This document shows, in pieces, positions 19,873 to 20,975 of a DNA stretch of 20,975 nt (the first letter of the stretch is position 1; each line of letters starts with the position of its first letter). Source of the DNA: Suillus spraguei (taxonomy: Eukaryota; Basidiomycota; Agaricomycetes; Boletales; Suillaceae); assembly GCA_016800925.1 (NCBI GenBank), contig JABCPU010000936.1:1-20975 (forward strand). Reading direction: 5' to 3'. Under the pieces are notes generated by a model, which was given only the letters and a program-made list of their open reading frames with translations, had not been told where the DNA came from and ran no database searches. Made by a program: the position numbers and the translations under genes.

Positions 19873-20185
19873 GATTGGTGTTTGTTATATATTTTCTGGT
19901 TGTCTATTGCCAAATTTCTAGTGTTGGAAATGTGGAGTGTTTTCCAATGATCAATAGCCCAATACATTATAACATGTTGTCTTTATGTTCTTGGTAAATT
20001 TCTGCAGTATTTCCCATTGCCTACTTTAGGAAAACAATCTACAAAACATATTTAAAGGACTTACATTAATATTTGGAGATGTTTTTCATTCTCATCCACT
20101 ATATGTTTTGTTATTACAAGGGAAAGATTTCAATTCACATTTCTCTCTTGTCACTGTTTCTCGCTTGTTTACTGCTATTGGCCAA
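19873..20185. other. 3' flank of relic gene, no gene seen
   Basis: AT-rich sequence after the TAG at 19870-19872. No repeats, RNA genes or sustained reading frame are recognised. Confidence 0.45.
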
Positions 20186-20975
20186 TGTAGCGAACATATT
20201 GGCGCTGGGCTTAAAACCCTATCTTTTAACACTTGTTCATGTCTATAGGAGTCACCACTTGTCCATGGCTGTCTTACCCCTTTAGCATTACCGGTGGCAT
20301 CCCACGTTTACCGCACACCATGCCGACTACCGCACCTTGTTCCACATACCAATGTCCTCCCATGTCCTTGCGGCATCTGCATAGCTCTATTTGGTGTGTC
20401 ATTTGTTTTATGTTCATTATCACTGATTCTACGGCAAGTCTTATTACATGTTGCCTTGTGCCGCAGCGCCTCGTGCTATGTTTACATACGGCGGTTACTA
20501 CACTCGAGCGCTACTGATCTCGCCTAGAGTATTCCGAGTACATACAATTTAGGATATAAGCACTGCGTATCCCGCATGATACAGTACCTGATTCTACACC
20601 ATTGCACATACTATAGGTCAGGATTATTGTCTAGCTCTGGATGCACCCAGTAGTAGACGTAGTCTTTAAAGTTTCTTATTGCTCGTTAATCAATCACACT
20701 CGTTCTCTGTTACCACTGGACTTTTGACTGTTATTTTGACTGAACTTCTCATGCACCGCTACTTTACTGCTGAAAGTACCATGGCCTTTCTTTACTGTTT
20801 CTTTGCACCGCTCGCAACCTTACCACTACCACTGATATCATCACTCGATATCGCTCGCTTGATGCAACTGTTTCTGACTATATCTCGACCACGGTAGACC
20901 GCTACTTACAACGCTAGTTCCGGCAGCATCATCACTAACTGCGGCAACTTACTGCTGACCATGACACTTCATTCG
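20186..20975 (+). mobile_element. Family B LTR, copy 3, cut by window end
   Basis: Begins TGTAGCGAACATATTGGCGCTGGGC and follows B copy 1 closely to the last base (GCGGCAACTTACTGCTGACC matches GGCAACTTACCACTGACT of copy 1). It carries the uninterrupted CGCCTAGAGTATTCC site where C is inserted in copy 2. About 170 bp of the far end and its flanking duplication are outside the window. Preceded by CCAA. Confidence 0.9.

Overview
The window looks like transposon-choked nuclear DNA of a filamentous fungus, most likely a basidiomycete (Agaricomycete). The support is 45-66 bp GT-AG introns, dense LTRs bounded by TG...CA, and CpG-rich young repeats beside CpG-poor old ones. No rRNA, tRNA, CRISPR array or bacterial-style operon was seen. 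The organism call is inference.

Bases 1-10076 hold a divergent pair of broken spliced genes. They are separated by about 275 bp (4173-4447). The minus-strand gene runs 4172 to 433 and encodes repeated acidic exons followed by an alpha-helical tail. The plus-strand gene runs 4448 to 10076 and encodes basic segments, a Cys cluster that looks like a zinc-binding module, a coiled coil and an acidic tail. Both are cut up by solo LTRs: E (4496-5512), A (5903-6377), B (6404-8029, itself holding C at 6940-7684) and A (9192-9666) in the plus gene; D (2040-3819, itself holding A at 2236-2706) and B (803-1767) in the minus gene. Removing each LTR with one copy of its target duplication restores the reading frame across the insertion sites. 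This fixes the LTR ends without a database. The plus gene also carries frameshifts and a stop, so it was dying independently of the insertions.

Bases 10077-12540 are repeats: a degenerate higher-order tandem array (about 165 bp dimers) flanked by inverted arms and split by a C-type LTR, then a minisatellite built on GGCCCACCC. Bases 12548-15025 hold truncated D and C LTRs, the second split by a 965 bp LTR-like insert. Bases 15026-19872 are AT-rich and contain the decayed remains of at least one protein-coding gene whose last codons lie on both sides of a young D-type LTR (18396-19806). A third B-type LTR begins at 20186 and runs off the window.

No gag, protease, reverse transcriptase, RNase H or integrase coding was recognised. 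Nearly all LTRs are therefore solo, with clean target duplications. The main points of interest are the frame-restoring nested insertions, an empty-site proof for one LTR inside a paralogous LTR, different 8-bp microsatellites at one homologous LTR position, and the acidic exon-repeat gene.
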